64,000 nt of DNA from Lentinus brumalis (GCA_001792895.1 MARA01000043.1:248001-312000); one strand, 5' to 3'; shown: positions 49,699-62,117, counted from the stretch's first letter. Numbers and translations: made by a program. The notes: generated by a model not told the origin, from the letters alone.

Positions 49699-52056
49699 AT
49701 GCCACCAGTCGAGATCGAACTCACCACGGCATATGTCGTGCCTCTGTCGGTATGGGCAGGCATCGACGTCATACACGACTGGAACCTCCCCGTCTCGCGA
49801 CTATGCACCTACCTCAATATACCAGGTGCGCTATGTTGCTCGTAGACGGACAGTCACTGACCTTGCCCTGTATAGACCCCAACAGCAAGGGTGGGCTCAA
49901 GAAGGCTCACGCCGTGTATGAGAAGATGCAGAAAAAGCTCGACCGACTGTATACTACTGCTCGAGAACGTGGGGACACGATGGTTACTGGCTGCATCCTC
50001 TCGATATGGACCATGATGTGCGCCGATTCGCTCCTACGAGACAAACTCATTCAATCCGGTGAGTGTCCGATTTACAGATTCGGCCCTTTGCATAGTAGTC
50101 TTTACTCACCTGCTCGAGTTCTAGGGATCATCTCAAAGATCGTTCCAATTCTTCTTCAACAGGAACGTGTCGTAACGGACAACCTAGGCCCTCTCGCACT
50201 GCAGGGACTTGCCGTGATCACACAGCACGGTGGTCCTGACGCCAGGTTCGAAGTCGCGCGTAACAACCACGTCCTCATCCGCTTCGTTCATTCCTACCTC
50301 GATAAGCCGGCCGTCACCGAACTGGTTATGGGGGTCATGGCTGCCACGACGAACTCCGTACTCGGCAACAAGCTGCCAAACCATCGTGCGATAGCGCAAG
50401 TCTCCATCAAGGAAGTCATTGAGACCACCATCCAACTGCTTAGCCTCCCTCAAGCCACGCTCAGTATGTTCAATCACGGTCTTCACCTCCTCGCGACCAC
50501 GACCCGCCACTGTCCCGCAGAGTGCAGGGCGACACCGGCGTTTCTTCCACTCCTGGCCGCCTTCCTCCGTAGCCACAGCGTGCATGCCCGGTGCATGGCT
50601 CTCAGCGGCTTCATCCGCCTCCCATTGGCCGAGCATGGATCAGTACGACGGAATATAGACCCCAATCGGCTCATTGCTGCGGTCTCAGGTCCCGTCCCAC
50701 GCGATCTCTTTGACCTCGTGAACGCATACGGCCTCGACAACTGCGAATCTCAGCTCGATGCAGCAGCCTGCATCGAGGATCTCCCGGCCGCGATGAACCA
50801 CTTCGTCGACTCGCGCGAACGCGATCTCTGCGTGCTCGGCGAGAGGCTGGGGAAGCTGGTCCTGTCGAGCCAGTACGGCATGGCCAAGCTGTGGTTCCAA
50901 GACCCGCGCGACGGGCGACCGCTCGAGGGCGCGCTCGGACTCCCGTTCAGCGATTGGTGGGACGCGCTCCCGCTGTGTGCCAAAGCGCTGCGGGAGCGTG
51001 GACGACCGGGGGATCTGGACACCGCGGACGTACTCGAGCTCAAATACTTCCAGTTGCACCACGACCTGGACAAGCTGGTGATGCTCGCGGAACGCGTGGT
51101 CGCTCGAAACCCGGACCTCGCGTACGCGCAGCGTGCACTATGCTTCAGCTCTAACTACACTCAGTCCATGCAGGCCGTCATCCGGGGCTTGAAGTGCACC
51201 AACGTCACGCCATATGTGCGGCACGAGCTCCTAGTGTGCGGGGTGCGCTATCCGAGCTTCATGGGGGAGATGTTCTTGCGCGATGCGGTGACATACGACA
51301 TGCCTGGCACGCAGGGGGACAAGCGGGAACTGGGACTGGCGGCACTGAAGATGGCGCGGAAGAATGCCCTTACCTTCATGGCCGAGGCACCACCGGACGC
51401 TGGTGAGATGCGCGAGGTCTTGAGTTGGTACATTCTCGACACGATTGCCATGCGGGGCCCTGAGCTGAGCGAGGATCTCGCAGCATTGCAAGTAAGTATC
51501 GGTGCCTGCTTCTTGCACAAGTTGAAGCACTGATTGTCCTCTTCACCCCAGCCGATCCTTCAGAAACTCAAACAAACTGAACGCTTCGAGAGATGGCTCG
51601 GTACCGCCGACACGATCGATCCAACGGACCTGTCTGTCAAGCTTGTCCTGCAGTATTACGCGCAGGGCACTCGTGAATTCGGGAGCCTCGTGACGCGTTA
51701 CGACACTCTCAACGCCCGTGTCGTCCCCGCACCCCGAGCGTGGACTGCGTGAACGACGTGGAGAAGTACCTGGAGAAGTACACCTTCTTCGTCAGCGACC
51801 ACTCCCATGCCCCCGGAGCCTCGGTATCGCGGCCATCGGTATCCGGCGTTCCCCTTCCGCGTTGTTCGATGTGCGCGAACCCGAGCTCCATGCTGAAGAA
51901 ATGCGGGGGATGTGGGACTGAGCTGTAGGTTTCCAACCTCTGTGGCCTACTCAGGAGTGTCGAGATGCTGAATGGTGACTTAGATACTGCGGTTCAGTAT
52001 GTCAGAAGCGACACTGGAAAGACCACAAACCGCATTGCAAGGCTGCGGACAAGTAG
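49699..52056 (+). CDS. MYND-9: MYND zinc-finger family gene, one frameshift as given
   Basis: Exons are 49699-49825, 49876-50058 (183 nt), 50125-51491, 51552-51924 and 51984-52056. Exon 4 changes frame at a run of four C (51732-51735). With one more base there the exon phases become 1, 1, 0 and 2 and the product 707 aa, matching the family. Body signatures are KKAHAVYEKMQKKL, FNHGLHLLA, VLELKYFQL, ARNPDLAYAQRAL, MQAVIRGLKC and APPDAGEM. The finger is complete: CSMCA, CGGCGTEL, YCGSVCQ, W, H, C. Subfamily with MYND-7. As deposited, translation would stop at 51752, before the finger, so either the finger is lost or the base is a consensus error. Confidence 0.87.
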
Positions 52057-52244
52057 TACCGATTGCCTAAGTATGCCAATTGAGTTCTTATTCCTGTGAT
52101 CCTAGGTTGTACCTCCGTTCGTCCTATATATTGATGATTATCGCAGCCTTGCTACCTGTCAGCTCTGGCAGTATGATAGGTGCATATCACTCACGTCGGC
52201 TTGTGAATCAGGCCTCAGGAGCTGCCCGAACGCGTTGCGCGCGA

Positions 52245-52272
52245 CGCGACCCGTAACGCGTGACTCATCGCG
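52245..52272 (+). promoter_or_regulatory. 28-bp semi-palindromic element, copy 3
   Basis: CGCGA, 3 nt, GTAACGCGTGAC, 3 nt, TCGCG. It lies about 190 bp beyond the MYND-9 stop, and no gene was found downstream of it. Either the remnant of a lost promoter or not a promoter element at all. Confidence 0.4.
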
Positions 52273-55200
52273 TCTCCGTCATCGCGTGATGCTCAGCGCC
52301 CACCCCTCTTACACAACCACCGTCACGATCTCTGCTCTCCCGGCCACAACAGCATCGCGCAGCCGTCCACAACTTGGCGATCTTCGACGCCTCTGGGCGC
52401 ACGATTTTGGCGAGATCTCTCATCTCGCTGCGCCGCGCCGCAGACCCGACTCCGAACGCCGTCGTTGGCAGTGCCGCAGTGATGTCTCCGACCCGGGCGG
52501 GGGGTCGACAGGAGCGGGCTGACACAGCGTTGTTGGCTAATAATGCGAACGCTCACTCACCCGGCCTCGGGCCTCGGGAGAGGTATCGGATATGGGCCCT
52601 GGTCAGCTCGGATGATGTGCACGTACCACTGACCATGGATGTACGAGCGGGCGAGTCAGCGGCGGTCAAGGGTCACAATCTGGAGGTGCTGTCCGCAAAC
52701 ACTGACCAGTGACGGTGAGTTGTCTCGGCCGCGTTCGAAGATCGCCAAGGTCATTCCCATGTGTACTTGGAGTCCCTGACCTCAGCGTCGTTCGAGATAC
52801 GCGTATGTTTTCGGGTGCAGACTCACCACCATGCTATCATCGAGGATACACCGGGGCGCCACACGGAGACCGCAATGGGGCCACTCGGGCGCACGGGTGG
52901 GTGCAAGTTGGCCGAGCGTGCAGATATTGGTGAGCACAGATGCGTCTAGCATTGGCTTAGTATGATGTATATGATGCGCTGCCGGCCTAGTTGCTGATGA
53001 TTGCTCGCAGGTGCGGCCGCATACTCATACAATCAAGACTTCGGCCTCGAGACGCCACAGCAGTTGCCAGTGATTCGTCAGTCGTCTGTAAATGCTATAT
53101 CATGCCTCGTCAGTCCGAACGGACGGGATGAATGAGTCACTCACCGTCACCTGCCTCGTACAGGACGTGTGCCGTGCCGCGGCCGGGGAAGACACGACCG
53201 TGGCACGATGTGCAGCGTCTCATCTGCCGTCTCCTACACCTCGCTAAGCTGGGGAGCATCCGTCTTATGTTCTCGCTTGCACGCGTGCACAGGCTGCTGC
53301 ACTGCACGAGCGGTCTGCAGCTCGCCGTGACAAGCGGAACGCGCGCAACAGCGCTACATGTTCTTCCCAAATTGCCTGGGTACCGCCACATACCACAATT
53401 CACAAAGAAGACGTGTCAATCATCCACGCGTACGTCGCTGGTCCCTCGGCGTGTCGGGTCTTCAGGCTTCGCGACGACCGAAGCCCCGAGAACACCAAGC
53501 CTGGAGATGAATTTCAACAACAGAGTCAGGCGTCGTCGCCGGCCGGCGACAAGTTACAACAACACCTTCATCATTCTCGACGTCGCCCCGGCGCAACGCA
53601 CGACCGGCAACGAGCAACGAGCAACGGTCAGCTCGCAGGCGTTCCGGGTGTGTCGTGTAGACACGGCGCGCGCCGCCCGCTCCTAAGCGGACGGCACGCC
53701 CGGGCCCGGAGAGCAAGAACGCCGTGAATGGCAATGCTGCCAGTGCGATGTCGGGCTGCGGTCCTGAAGCTGGAGTGTAGGGACCGGCTGCGGCTGCGGG
53801 CGATTGGGTCGGCCCATTCGCTGCGGAATGCATTCTGCGCTTCGTGCATGTACCATGGGGAGGACTCGGGAGACCTTAGGGCGCGCACTTCACGTGTCGT
53901 TGGGCGACTTGCGGAGCGCCTCGATGTATGGGACCAGGACGCGCTGCAGGAATATGAATGTTGTGTTTGCTGAGCGTGCGATATGGGTACTTCTATGCAT
54001 GGTGTCTGGCGAAGTGGCCCGCTTTTCTCGGACGTTGACACGAAGCAAGGAAGTGTGGCGCAAACCTGCGATGGTCTGCGGAAGGCAAGTGCGTAGATCA
54101 GCTCACCCTGCATCGAACCACGGACGTACTTACCTGCGCCCTGCCAGATCTCTGCACGAAGTCCCTGTGTGCCGCAGTACGCTGAGTTCAAGCGTCGTCC
54201 TGTTCTCGTACCCAGAGCGAGGCTAAACACCGAATGAAGTCGAGAATTCGAAGCGGCACAGAGATGCCGCAAAAGCCGGGTCGACCGCTATAGTCTAGAC
54301 GGTCTGACGACCCAGCGAGAGCGGTGTTAGCCATCATATGCGCGTAAGTCTGGACCACACCAGCAGCTCACCAGCACGATACAAGGAACGTGATGGTTGC
54401 ACAATCTGTGCTGGTTTCGGCCACCACATCCGGGATCAGCATGGCTGGAGCATGAGCCCAGAATGCCATCGCGAATATCACGGTTTTGCGGAGTGCGACG
54501 CCTTCGGAGTCCCGCACCAGTGCCACTACTGTGCATGATGCGTGATGCATGATGCTCCAGCCTTCGTGCATGGTGCGGGGTCTTGTATCGCGCCACGATA
54601 CACGATAACCAGCCTTGGGCCAATGTGTATGTACGACGCCGCGACGGATTCGAACCCTCTTCTCAAGTCGATCGTCGGGCGACTCGGGGTCCGCGGGTCC
54701 CTAAAATGGAGTCAAACAACGCGCTATCAGCACAACCATCAGAAATACGCACGGCAAACGTACGGTGGCTCGTCGTGAGACCTGGAAAATGTGGTTCTGC
54801 CTGCGGGGAGTCGGAGACCGGGAATTTGAAGCCCGGGCATGGGTTAACGTTCAGTACTTACTTCACTTACTCGGTCATGAGTGATGTCAGAGGCGAAGCG
54901 CTCAGCGCTGCTGCGTCGATCGCGAACTCGCTCCCAGTAATAGTGCCTGCAACTGCAGCGTCGAACATCGACCCACCGCAGAGGCCCACATGCACCGCAG
55001 TACCGTGAAGTTCCCGGACGGACGGAGGGCACGACACGCGCGAACTGCACTACAGATACCCCTGAGCATGAGCTTCCGCGCGAACGTGTCCGTGTTCGCA
55101 CTGTGCGCGTTCGGAAGCCGCGGCCTACAGGCCTAGGGGCGCCACTCAGCGCTCAGTACTCAGTAGCAGAGGCTGACTGGAAAGTAGCTGATCAATATCA

Positions 55201-55292
55201 AGACGACGATGCGTGGAGTATGTGCAGGAGGACGTACCCCGACCGGCGCATGCGCAGATCGCGCGGGCGCAATCCAGCTTACACAGTCGCGA

Positions 55293-55333
55293 ATCCCGAG
55301 TCCCGAGTCCCGAGCCCGGACTCCGGACTCGGG
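55293..55333. repeat. Short CCCGAGT direct repeats forming an inverted repeat
   Basis: Three CCCGAGT/C units followed by GGACTCCGGACTCGGG, able to fold into a strong GC-rich hairpin. No function assigned. Confidence 0.5.
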
Positions 55334-56412
55334 AGCAGTAAGTAAGTAGAGCAGAGTACTGCCAGTGCACATACCCGGATCGCGTTCGCGCTGGCACTCG
55401 AACGCTCGGCCACCACGGTCTCGGACGCGCTTCCTCTGCTTGCAAAAGGGGTGTGCCTGCGCCGGACGCCCGACCGCGCCTCGAGACCTTGAAACCTACT
55501 AGGCCAGTTGGGGGTAGGGTGTTGGTGCTCGCCGGACCGCCGTAAGACTCGGACTGTAACCTGCAGATAGCAACTCGAAAAGTCAGTCAGTAAGTGCGGA
55601 TGACACATGCACGTTCGCGTTCCAAGCCTTAGCCAGCATCAGTGACACGTACACGGTACTGCGGGGGTGCGGTGGGACCGGGCTCGTCAGAGATTGACAA
55701 TATGACATACCGAGGAATCAGGACAGCGAGCGCGCCGAGCGCCGAGCGACGAGTGGGTGGGTGACTTTACCAAGCCCGCAGCGCGCTCCCTGGACGGTGC
55801 CATCGTGATCATGCCAGCGCCGCCATGAGCCCGTCTTAATCCTGGACTGATTGAATCAAGTATTGCAGAGGCCACCGTGCACCGTGCACCGCCGCGCAGC
55901 GGCACCGTGACTGAGTCCTGACTGATTGCACGCTTGCGGGGATGCACGCGTACGCGTGCGGGGAGGCCTTCCAAGTTCCGAGCTTCTCTGCATCCTGCAT
56001 CCCGCCTCCGCAGTGTAATTGCAATATATCGTCCCTAGACTGCAGTCAGTTCAGTGTACAGTGTATGGCAGTACGTGTCACCCATGTCAACCATGTCATT
56101 GTCACGGCCGACATCGAACGCGGACGCTCGGGACCCTGGCTTGTCCACGTCAACGCCCAACAGTCATGATCAAGTACTACAGTATGGACGCACTCACCTG
56201 GGCTGGGGCGCTCTCGTCGCGAGCAGGTATGCGCCATGCCCCTTTGGGCCGAATTGGCCTGCCAGGGTGTCACTGTCAGACCAGCTGGGTGCCGAGGGCG
56301 TCGGTCGCTGCTGATGCATGCTGCATGATGAATCAGTAGTAAGTGGTCCAAGTTAATTGCAATAACGACTGGACAGCAGCGCACCCTGCTCACTTACCTC
56401 GTAACCAACGCG

Positions 56413-56438
56413 TCTTGACTCTTGACTCTTGACTCTTG
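56413..56438 (+). repeat. 7-bp microsatellite
   Basis: About 3.6 tandem copies of CTTGACT in non-coding DNA. Confidence 0.7.
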
Positions 56439-56989
56439 CGTGGCGTTGAGCTTGAGGCACACAGACACACGAGGCAATTCGGATGTTCGACGGGCATGTC
56501 ATTTCCACTGCTACCGTGGAGGATCTCGGTCTGAATGTGAATGTGAAGGCTAAACTAGTACTACTGGTACAATAAGCATATGCAACAATGATGCGGACGA
56601 TCATATGAATGAGGATGGATGAATGGAATGAGACGGGGCCGATGGGTGAATTATAAGCAAAGGCTCGGGCCTGCGTTGCAGAAAAAATATCGTTGGGGTT
56701 GATGCGACGAGAGAGGATGAGATGATGGAGACGACAGACGATGAGAGGAGAGGAGAGGAGAGGAGAGAGGCGAGAAAATGCAGAGCACGGGGCGAAGGAG
56801 CGTATGGTAGATCTACAGCAGTGCGACGGATGCGAGAGCGATGGAGATCGGTTCGGATAGGACGAAGGAATAAGTTAATGCCCGCGGCAAAGGGCGTGGT
56901 GTGGTCGTGGGCGTGGTCATGGCGGTGGTGGTGGGGCGCGGGCAGAAAGGGGCGGAGGTTTTGTACAGCGAAGGCGGAGCGGGTCGCGC

Positions 56990-58237
56990 CTATGCGCGCA
57001 CGGGCATCGGCTGTGCGGCGAGTGGATGGTCCGCGATGTGCGGATGTGACGACGACGTGTGGTGGAAGGGCATCGGGAACGCGCGCAGGAGGGACATCGC
57101 GGACGAGCGCACGCGCTGGTGTGTGCTCTGCGTGCGATGCGGATGGGGATGGGGATGGTGCGGGTCCGCGAGGTGCACGGCGCCGTCGTGGTGCGCGGAG
57201 ACGTTCGCGGAGAAGTCGAGCTCGGGCTTGGTGGGGAAGGGCACGGTGGAGGCGGCGAGGGGCTCGGGTGTGCGGGGGAGGGATACGCTCTCGAAGGAGG
57301 ACTCAGAGTCGACGTCCATGTCGCTCGAGTCTGTGGACCAGCGCGAGCCGAGGGGCGAGCTGGTGCGGCGCGAGTGGCGCTTGTGCTGCTCGCGCGTCGC
57401 GACGTGGGTGTGGGCGGGGCGCGAGAGGGCGAGGAGGGTGTCGTGGTGTGCGAGAAGGTCCGCCTCGTGGACGGACAGCTCAAAGTCGAGGACATCGAGG
57501 AACTCACGCTCGATGCGGCCGATGTCCCGCTTGCCGAAGACTCCTGTGCAGAGCGCCCAGTGGACGTTCTTGAGAGTAGAGTCGTTCAGGTACTGCAGAA
57601 GAAGAGTCAGCACGAGTGCTCGATGACGTAGGGGTGCATGTGGAACGTACCTTGTTTGCGAGGATGAGTGCGCCGAGGAAGACGCGCTCGTGGGCCCACT
57701 GCTCGAGCGCGATCTGGATATGTGGTTTTGCACGCTCGATGTATACGAGGGTGACGAGGAGAGCGGGGACCTTGATCTCGGCGCGGTGGAGAACGTCTGT
57801 GACGAACTTGAGGAACTTGGAGTGTTCCGAGTGCCGCGACAAAGAGCGGCCGCGGGTAGATGAGGAGGGGCGGCCCAATGCGTAGTCGACCGTCTCGGTG
57901 ACTGTGTCAACCACATGCTCTGAAGAAGAATGAGTGGCTGAATGGAGACAGGACCAAAAGGAGACTCACCGATGAGGGTCCGACTCAACTCCATGTCTAC
58001 GATCTCCATGAGGGCGGGGGAGTGGAGGGACGGGTCGACGAGGCTAGCAGGGTGGACTGGCGAGGCGAGCATGGCAGGCAGCAGGCTCGGGGCGGAGGAG
58101 GGGAGGCGGTGGCGGGGGACCAGTCGGGGCGAGGCGGCGGGTTGGGGAGGCCATGGCAGCGACAGGCTCTGCTTATAAAAGTGCGACGAGGACGAAGAGG
58201 GCGAGCACGGAGAGCCCGATCTGAGATTGGAATGCAT
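56990..58237 (-). CDS. PHO80/PCL-type cyclin
   Basis: Reverse-strand exons are 57970-58237, 57651-57919 and 56990-57592; phases 1 and 0; 379 aa. The cyclin domain spans residues about 105-215: KFLKFVTDVLHRAEI, VPALLVTLVYIERAKP, ERVFLGALILANKYLND, WALCTGVFGKRDIGRIER and FLDVLDFELSV. This order is typical of the PCL1/2 and Pho80 group, which activates Pho85-type CDKs in polarity, cell cycle and phosphate control; the exact branch is not resolved. The C-terminal third is Ser/Pro/His-rich and disordered, with a His-Pro dipeptide run. The N-terminal part is Ser/Pro-rich. It borders the repeat block on its 5' side. Confidence 0.88.
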   Translation of the reverse strand: MHSNLRSGSPCSPSSSSSHFYKQSLSLPWPPQPAASPRLVPRHRLPSSAPSLLPAMLASPVHPASLVDPSLHSPALMEIVDMELSRTLIGESPFGPVSIQPLILLQSMWLTQSPRRSTTHWAAPPHLPAAALCRGTRNTPSSSSSSQTFSTAPRSRSPLSSSPSYTSSVQNHISRSRSSSGPTSASSSAHSSSQTRYVPHAPLRHRALVLTLLLQYLNDSTLKNVHWALCTGVFGKRDIGRIEREFLDVLDFELSVHEADLLAHHDTLLALSRPAHTHVATREQHKRHSRRTSSPLGSRWSTDSSDMDVDSESSFESVSLPRTPEPLAASTVPFPTKPELDFSANVSAHHDGAVHLADPHHPHPHPHRTQSTHQRVRSSAMSLLRAFPMPFHHTSSSHPHIADHPLAAQPMPVRA

Positions 58238-58919
58238 GCCGTGGACGCACAGTCAGACGCCGGCTGCAGGGGCGCTGATTGTTTCCGGGCTGCCGTGCGA
58301 TTGGCCGCCCGCGCCTTGACTCACCCACACCGTGGGCATAAGTGCCTCAGATCCGGGAACTGATAGAGAACTTATCAAGGACCGAGACTGAATCTGCAAC
58401 CGATCAGATACCGGCTTCCAATTATCTACCATTCCAGATGTATCCCTTGGGACAATACAATATTGTCTCTTTCGTCCTTTGTTAGGATTGATTGAGATCT
58501 TAATGAGACTATGTGCTGAAAGAGATACCTGATCTTATGGAAGTACGGTTCAATATCTGATATAGATCATACCCCGGGCAATATAGCACTTTGATTGGGC
58601 TAAGTAGACCTGGTAACTGATCTAGAAAGAGTATTTGCACAGTTTTGATTCGTTCCCCCAATGTGAATCTGAATTGGTGCATATGTGGTTCCCTGCACTG
58701 ATTTGTTCACCAGCATTGTGGATTGATATAAACATGATGCAGAAATTCTTTGAATTTGGACCAGGCTAAGTTGTGGATCAAATCACAGAAATGATTTGTC
58801 ATCTGATTCACCTGGCACCTCCATCAGGCGGTCGAAAAGATATGAGATAAATTACAGATCAATCTTGGGGGCCAATGAGGAATTGATCCTGAATTGATGG
58901 GGAAAGAAACCGCAAAGAT
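58238..58919. other. Start of AT-rich non-coding block
   Basis: Base composition falls sharply from GC-rich to AT-rich near 58370. Short motifs such as ATTGATT and GATCTTA recur. No gene. Confidence 0.5.
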
Positions 58920-59350
58920 CTTTGGCTCAGAATTGCGAACCCACTGTGCCACCCAAGAGAATTCTGGGAACTGATTCAAATCCCCCAGTGGCCCTTCTTG
59001 GGACGATATCTTAATAAAATTGCTCAATGCTTGGAAGATCAGACCACAAATGAGTCTGGGAGCTAATTCTTAAGTGATATCAACAAAAGCCACAAATAAA
59101 ATCAGCTCGAAATTGCAAACTGATTGAGCCACCCGCAAAAATTGGGAATTGATTCAAACCCGCGAGTGGCTCTTTCAAAACAATATATCAATAAAATAGC
59201 CCAATGCTGGTGTGATCTGACAACAAATGTATCACAGTGCTTATCTGAAAGTGATTTCAAGTTAAGTCACAAACATACTCAGCTTGGAACTGCAGAATCA
59301 CTGAGTCGCTCAACTAAATTTTGTGAACTCGTGCAAATGCCCCAATGACT
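58920..59350. repeat. Degenerate satellite-like repeats of about 180 bp
   Basis: Related units begin near 58923, 59105 and 59281 (GCTCAGAATTGCGAAC, GCTCGAAATTGCAAAC, GCTTGGAACTGCAGAA), with matching later parts (AATAAAATTGCTCAATGC against AATAAAATAGCCCAATGC). The middle unit contains an inverted repeat, GAGCCACCCGC with GCGAGTGGCTC. The copies are diverged, so this is an old array. Confidence 0.7.
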
Positions 59351-59496
59351 CATTTGAGATTCTTTGACTGCTATCAAAAGAGCTACGACAATGGATGCAT
59401 TAATGGAAAATTCAGGCTGAGCTGTGCCAGACATACTAGGGCTGTGTATGTCTCGACAAGTGCAGTGTATAATCATATCTCCGCCCACTCTGACCT

Positions 59497-61563
59497 AGCG
59501 CTGTGCATCTCTCAAATCCCACTCTGCACTATGCATCTCTCAAATCCCACTCCGCATTATGCACCTGTCAACTTCCCAACAAGCACTATGCATCTGGCAA
59601 CTTCCGGAAAAGCGCTGTGCATCTGGCAACTTCCGGAAAAGCGCTGTGCATCTCTCGCTATGCGCCTGTTCACCTCCCGACAAGCGCTGTGCATCTCACT
59701 CTGCGCTACGCACCTGTCAAGTTCCCGACAAGCGGTATGCACCTGGCAACTTCCAGAAAAGCGCTGTGCATCTCTCGCTATGCGCCTGTTCACCTCCCGA
59801 CAAGTGCTGTGCATCTCTCAAATCTCACTCTGCGCTACGCACCTGTCAAGTTCCCGACAAGCGGTATGCGCCTAGCAACTTCAGAAAAGCGCTTTGCATC
59901 TCTCAAGTCTCAATCTGCGCTATGGACCTGTCAACATCCCGACAAGCGCTATGCACCTAGCAACTTCAGAAAAGCGCTGTGCATCTCTCGCTATGCGCCT
60001 GTTCACCTCCCGACAAGCGCTTTGCATCTCTCAAGTCTCACTCCGCGCTATGGACCTGTCAACATCCCGACAAGCGCTATGCACCTAGCAACTTCAGAAA
60101 AGCACTGTGCATCTCTCGCTATGCGCCTGTTCACCTCCCGACAAGCGCTATGCACCTGCCAACTTCCGGAAAAGCGCTGTGCATCTCTCGCTATGCGCCT
60201 GTTCACCTCCCGACAAGCGCTTTGCATCTCTCAAGTCTCACTCCGCGCTATGGACCTGTCAACATCCCGACAAGCGCTATGCACCTAGCAACTTCAGAAA
60301 AGCACTGTGCATCTCTCGCTATGCGCCTGTTCACCTCCCGACAAGCGCTTTGCATCTCTCAAGTCTCAATCTGCGCTATGGACCTGTCAACATCCCGACA
60401 AGCGCTATGCACCTAGCAACTTCAGAAAAGCGCTGTGCATCTCTCGCTATGCGCCTGTTCACCTCCCGACAAGTGCTGTGCATCTCTCAAATCTCACTCT
60501 GCGCTACGCACCTGTCAAGTTCCCGACAAGCGGTATGCGCCTGGCAACTTCCAGAAAAGCGCTTTGCATCTCTCAAGTCTCACTCTGCACTATGCACCTG
60601 TCAACTTCCCGACAAGCGCTATGCACCTAGCAACTTCAGAAAAGCGCTGTGCATCTCTCGCTATGCGCCTGTTCACCTCCCGACAAGCGCTGTGCATCTC
60701 TCAAATCTCACTCTGCGCTACGCACCTGTCAAGTTCCCGACAAGCGGTATGCGCCTAGCAACTTCAGAAAAGCGCTTTGCATCTCTCAAGTCTCAATCTG
60801 CGCTATGGACCTGTCAACATCCCGACAAGCGCTATGCACCTAGCAACTTCAGAAAAGCGCTGTGCATCTCTCGCTATGCGCCTGTTCACCTCCCGACAAG
60901 CGCTTTGCATCTCTCAAATCTCACTCTGCGCTACGCACCTGTCAAGTTCCCGACAAGCGGTATGCACCTGGCAACTTCAGAAAAGCGCTTTGCATCTCTC
61001 AAGTCTCACTCCGCGCTATGGACCTGTCAACATCCCGACAAGCGCTATGCACCTAGCAACTTCAGAAAAGCACTGTGCATCTCTCGCTATGCGCCTGTTC
61101 ACCTCCCGACAAGCGCTTTGCATCTCTCAAGTCTCACTCCGCACTATGGACCTGTCAACATCCCGACAAGCGCTATGCACCTAGCAACTTCAGAAAAGCG
61201 CTGTGCATCTCTCGCTATGCGCCTGTTCACCTTCCGACAAGCGCTTTGCATCTCTCAAGTCTCACTCCGCGCTATGGACCTGTTAACATCCCGACAAGCG
61301 CTATGCACCTAGCAACTTCAGAAAAGCGCTGTGCATCTCTCGCTATACGTCCGTTGACCTCCCGACAAGCGCTTTGCGTCTCTCAAATCCCACTCCGCAT
61401 TATGCACCTGTCAACTTCCCGACAAGCACTATGCGTCTGGCAACTTCCGGAAAAGCGCTGTGCATCTCTCAAATCCCACTCCGCATTATGCACCTGTCAA
61501 CTTCCCGACAAACACTATGAGTCTGGCAACTTCCGGAAAAGCACTATGAATCTCTCGCTATAC
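59497..61563 (+). repeat. Composite minisatellite, 128-bp higher-order unit
   Basis: About 2.07 kb built from three modules: a 28-bp module (CGCTATGCACCTAGCAAC...AAAAG), a 43-bp module (CGCTGTGCATCTCTCGC...GACAAG) and a 57-bp module (CGCTTTGCATCTCTCAAG...GACAAG). In series these total 128 bp. Modules also occur in other orders, giving spacings of 85, 200 and 213 bp. All modules begin CGCTNTGCA and two end CCCGACAAG, so they derive from a common ancestor. The forward frames stay open for long stretches, up to 401 codons, but the unit is not a multiple of three and no start or domain is credible; I read it as non-coding. Confidence 0.9.
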
Positions 61564-61574
61564 ACTAAGGCTGA

Positions 61575-61695
61575 GCAACAGGTCAGGTCAGCCCCAGGTT
61601 GACCTAGAATTACCTAGATCCGTGACCTACAGGTCCAGGTCAAACAGGTCACAGGTCATACAGGTCATGACCTGTACGGATCTAGGTCAGGGTAT
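61575..61695. repeat. AGGTCA-rich tandem and inverted repeats
   Basis: Many CAGGTCA/TGACCT units. ACCTAGATCCGT...ACAGGTC on the left is mirrored by GACCTGTACGGATCTAGGT on the right, making a long hairpin. The following 61700-62117 is G-rich single-copy-looking DNA without a gene. Confidence 0.65.
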
Positions 61696-62117
61696 TGGAA
61701 AAATTTCCAGGTCAGAGATGACACAGCAATGTGACCAACAAATCTGATAGATATATACTGCACTGAACCCAAAGGGTGAGGCATGAGGGGGATTATCTAG
61801 CCGAGAATGCCCAGCTGATGGGAGGGGCGGGGAGGTGCAGGAGACGCGCAGGAGGGTGGGACGGAGACCACATGTTACGAAACGGGCAGGCGGGAAGGGC
61901 GGGAAATTGATGGCCATGGGAGGGCGGGGACGGAAACGGTCGGGGAGGGGACCGCGAGAGATCAGGTGATGGATGGATGTTCCGGGGATCAGCAGAGGAG
62001 GTGCCAGGAGGTTGGGAGAATTATCGGAGGGCAGTGGGGACAGCGGAATCCGGGCTGATCAGGCCGATCACATACGCGACTTGTCCGGTCTAATCAAGCC
62101 GGATCAGTGGGACGGTT

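Larger units (their letters stand above)
52057..56989. other. Gene-poor 4.9-kb region
   Basis: No gene could be supported on either strand. Open stretches up to 214 codons lack introns, domains or coherent composition. The region is GC-rich with many CAGTACTCAG/TACTTAC-like short repeats and low-complexity patches (see 55293-55333 and 56413-56438). The last few hundred bases are the 3' flank of the cyclin gene, including a GAGAG-rich run at 56740-56770. Confidence 0.45.

Noticed and set aside
53132..53686. Forward 184-codon open frame in the gene-poor region
   Set aside because: Biased composition, no domain, overlapped by equally long open frames on the other strand.
54646..54657. Pol III B-box-like GGGTTCGAATCC on the reverse strand, possible tRNA or SINE
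   Set aside because: The T stem has a mismatch, no matching acceptor or anticodon stem could be built from the surrounding bases, and no A box is clear.
60107..61312. 401-codon open frame as a repetitive protein
   Set aside because: It lies wholly inside the minisatellite; overlapping open frames exist in the other phases and no start, signal or domain is present.
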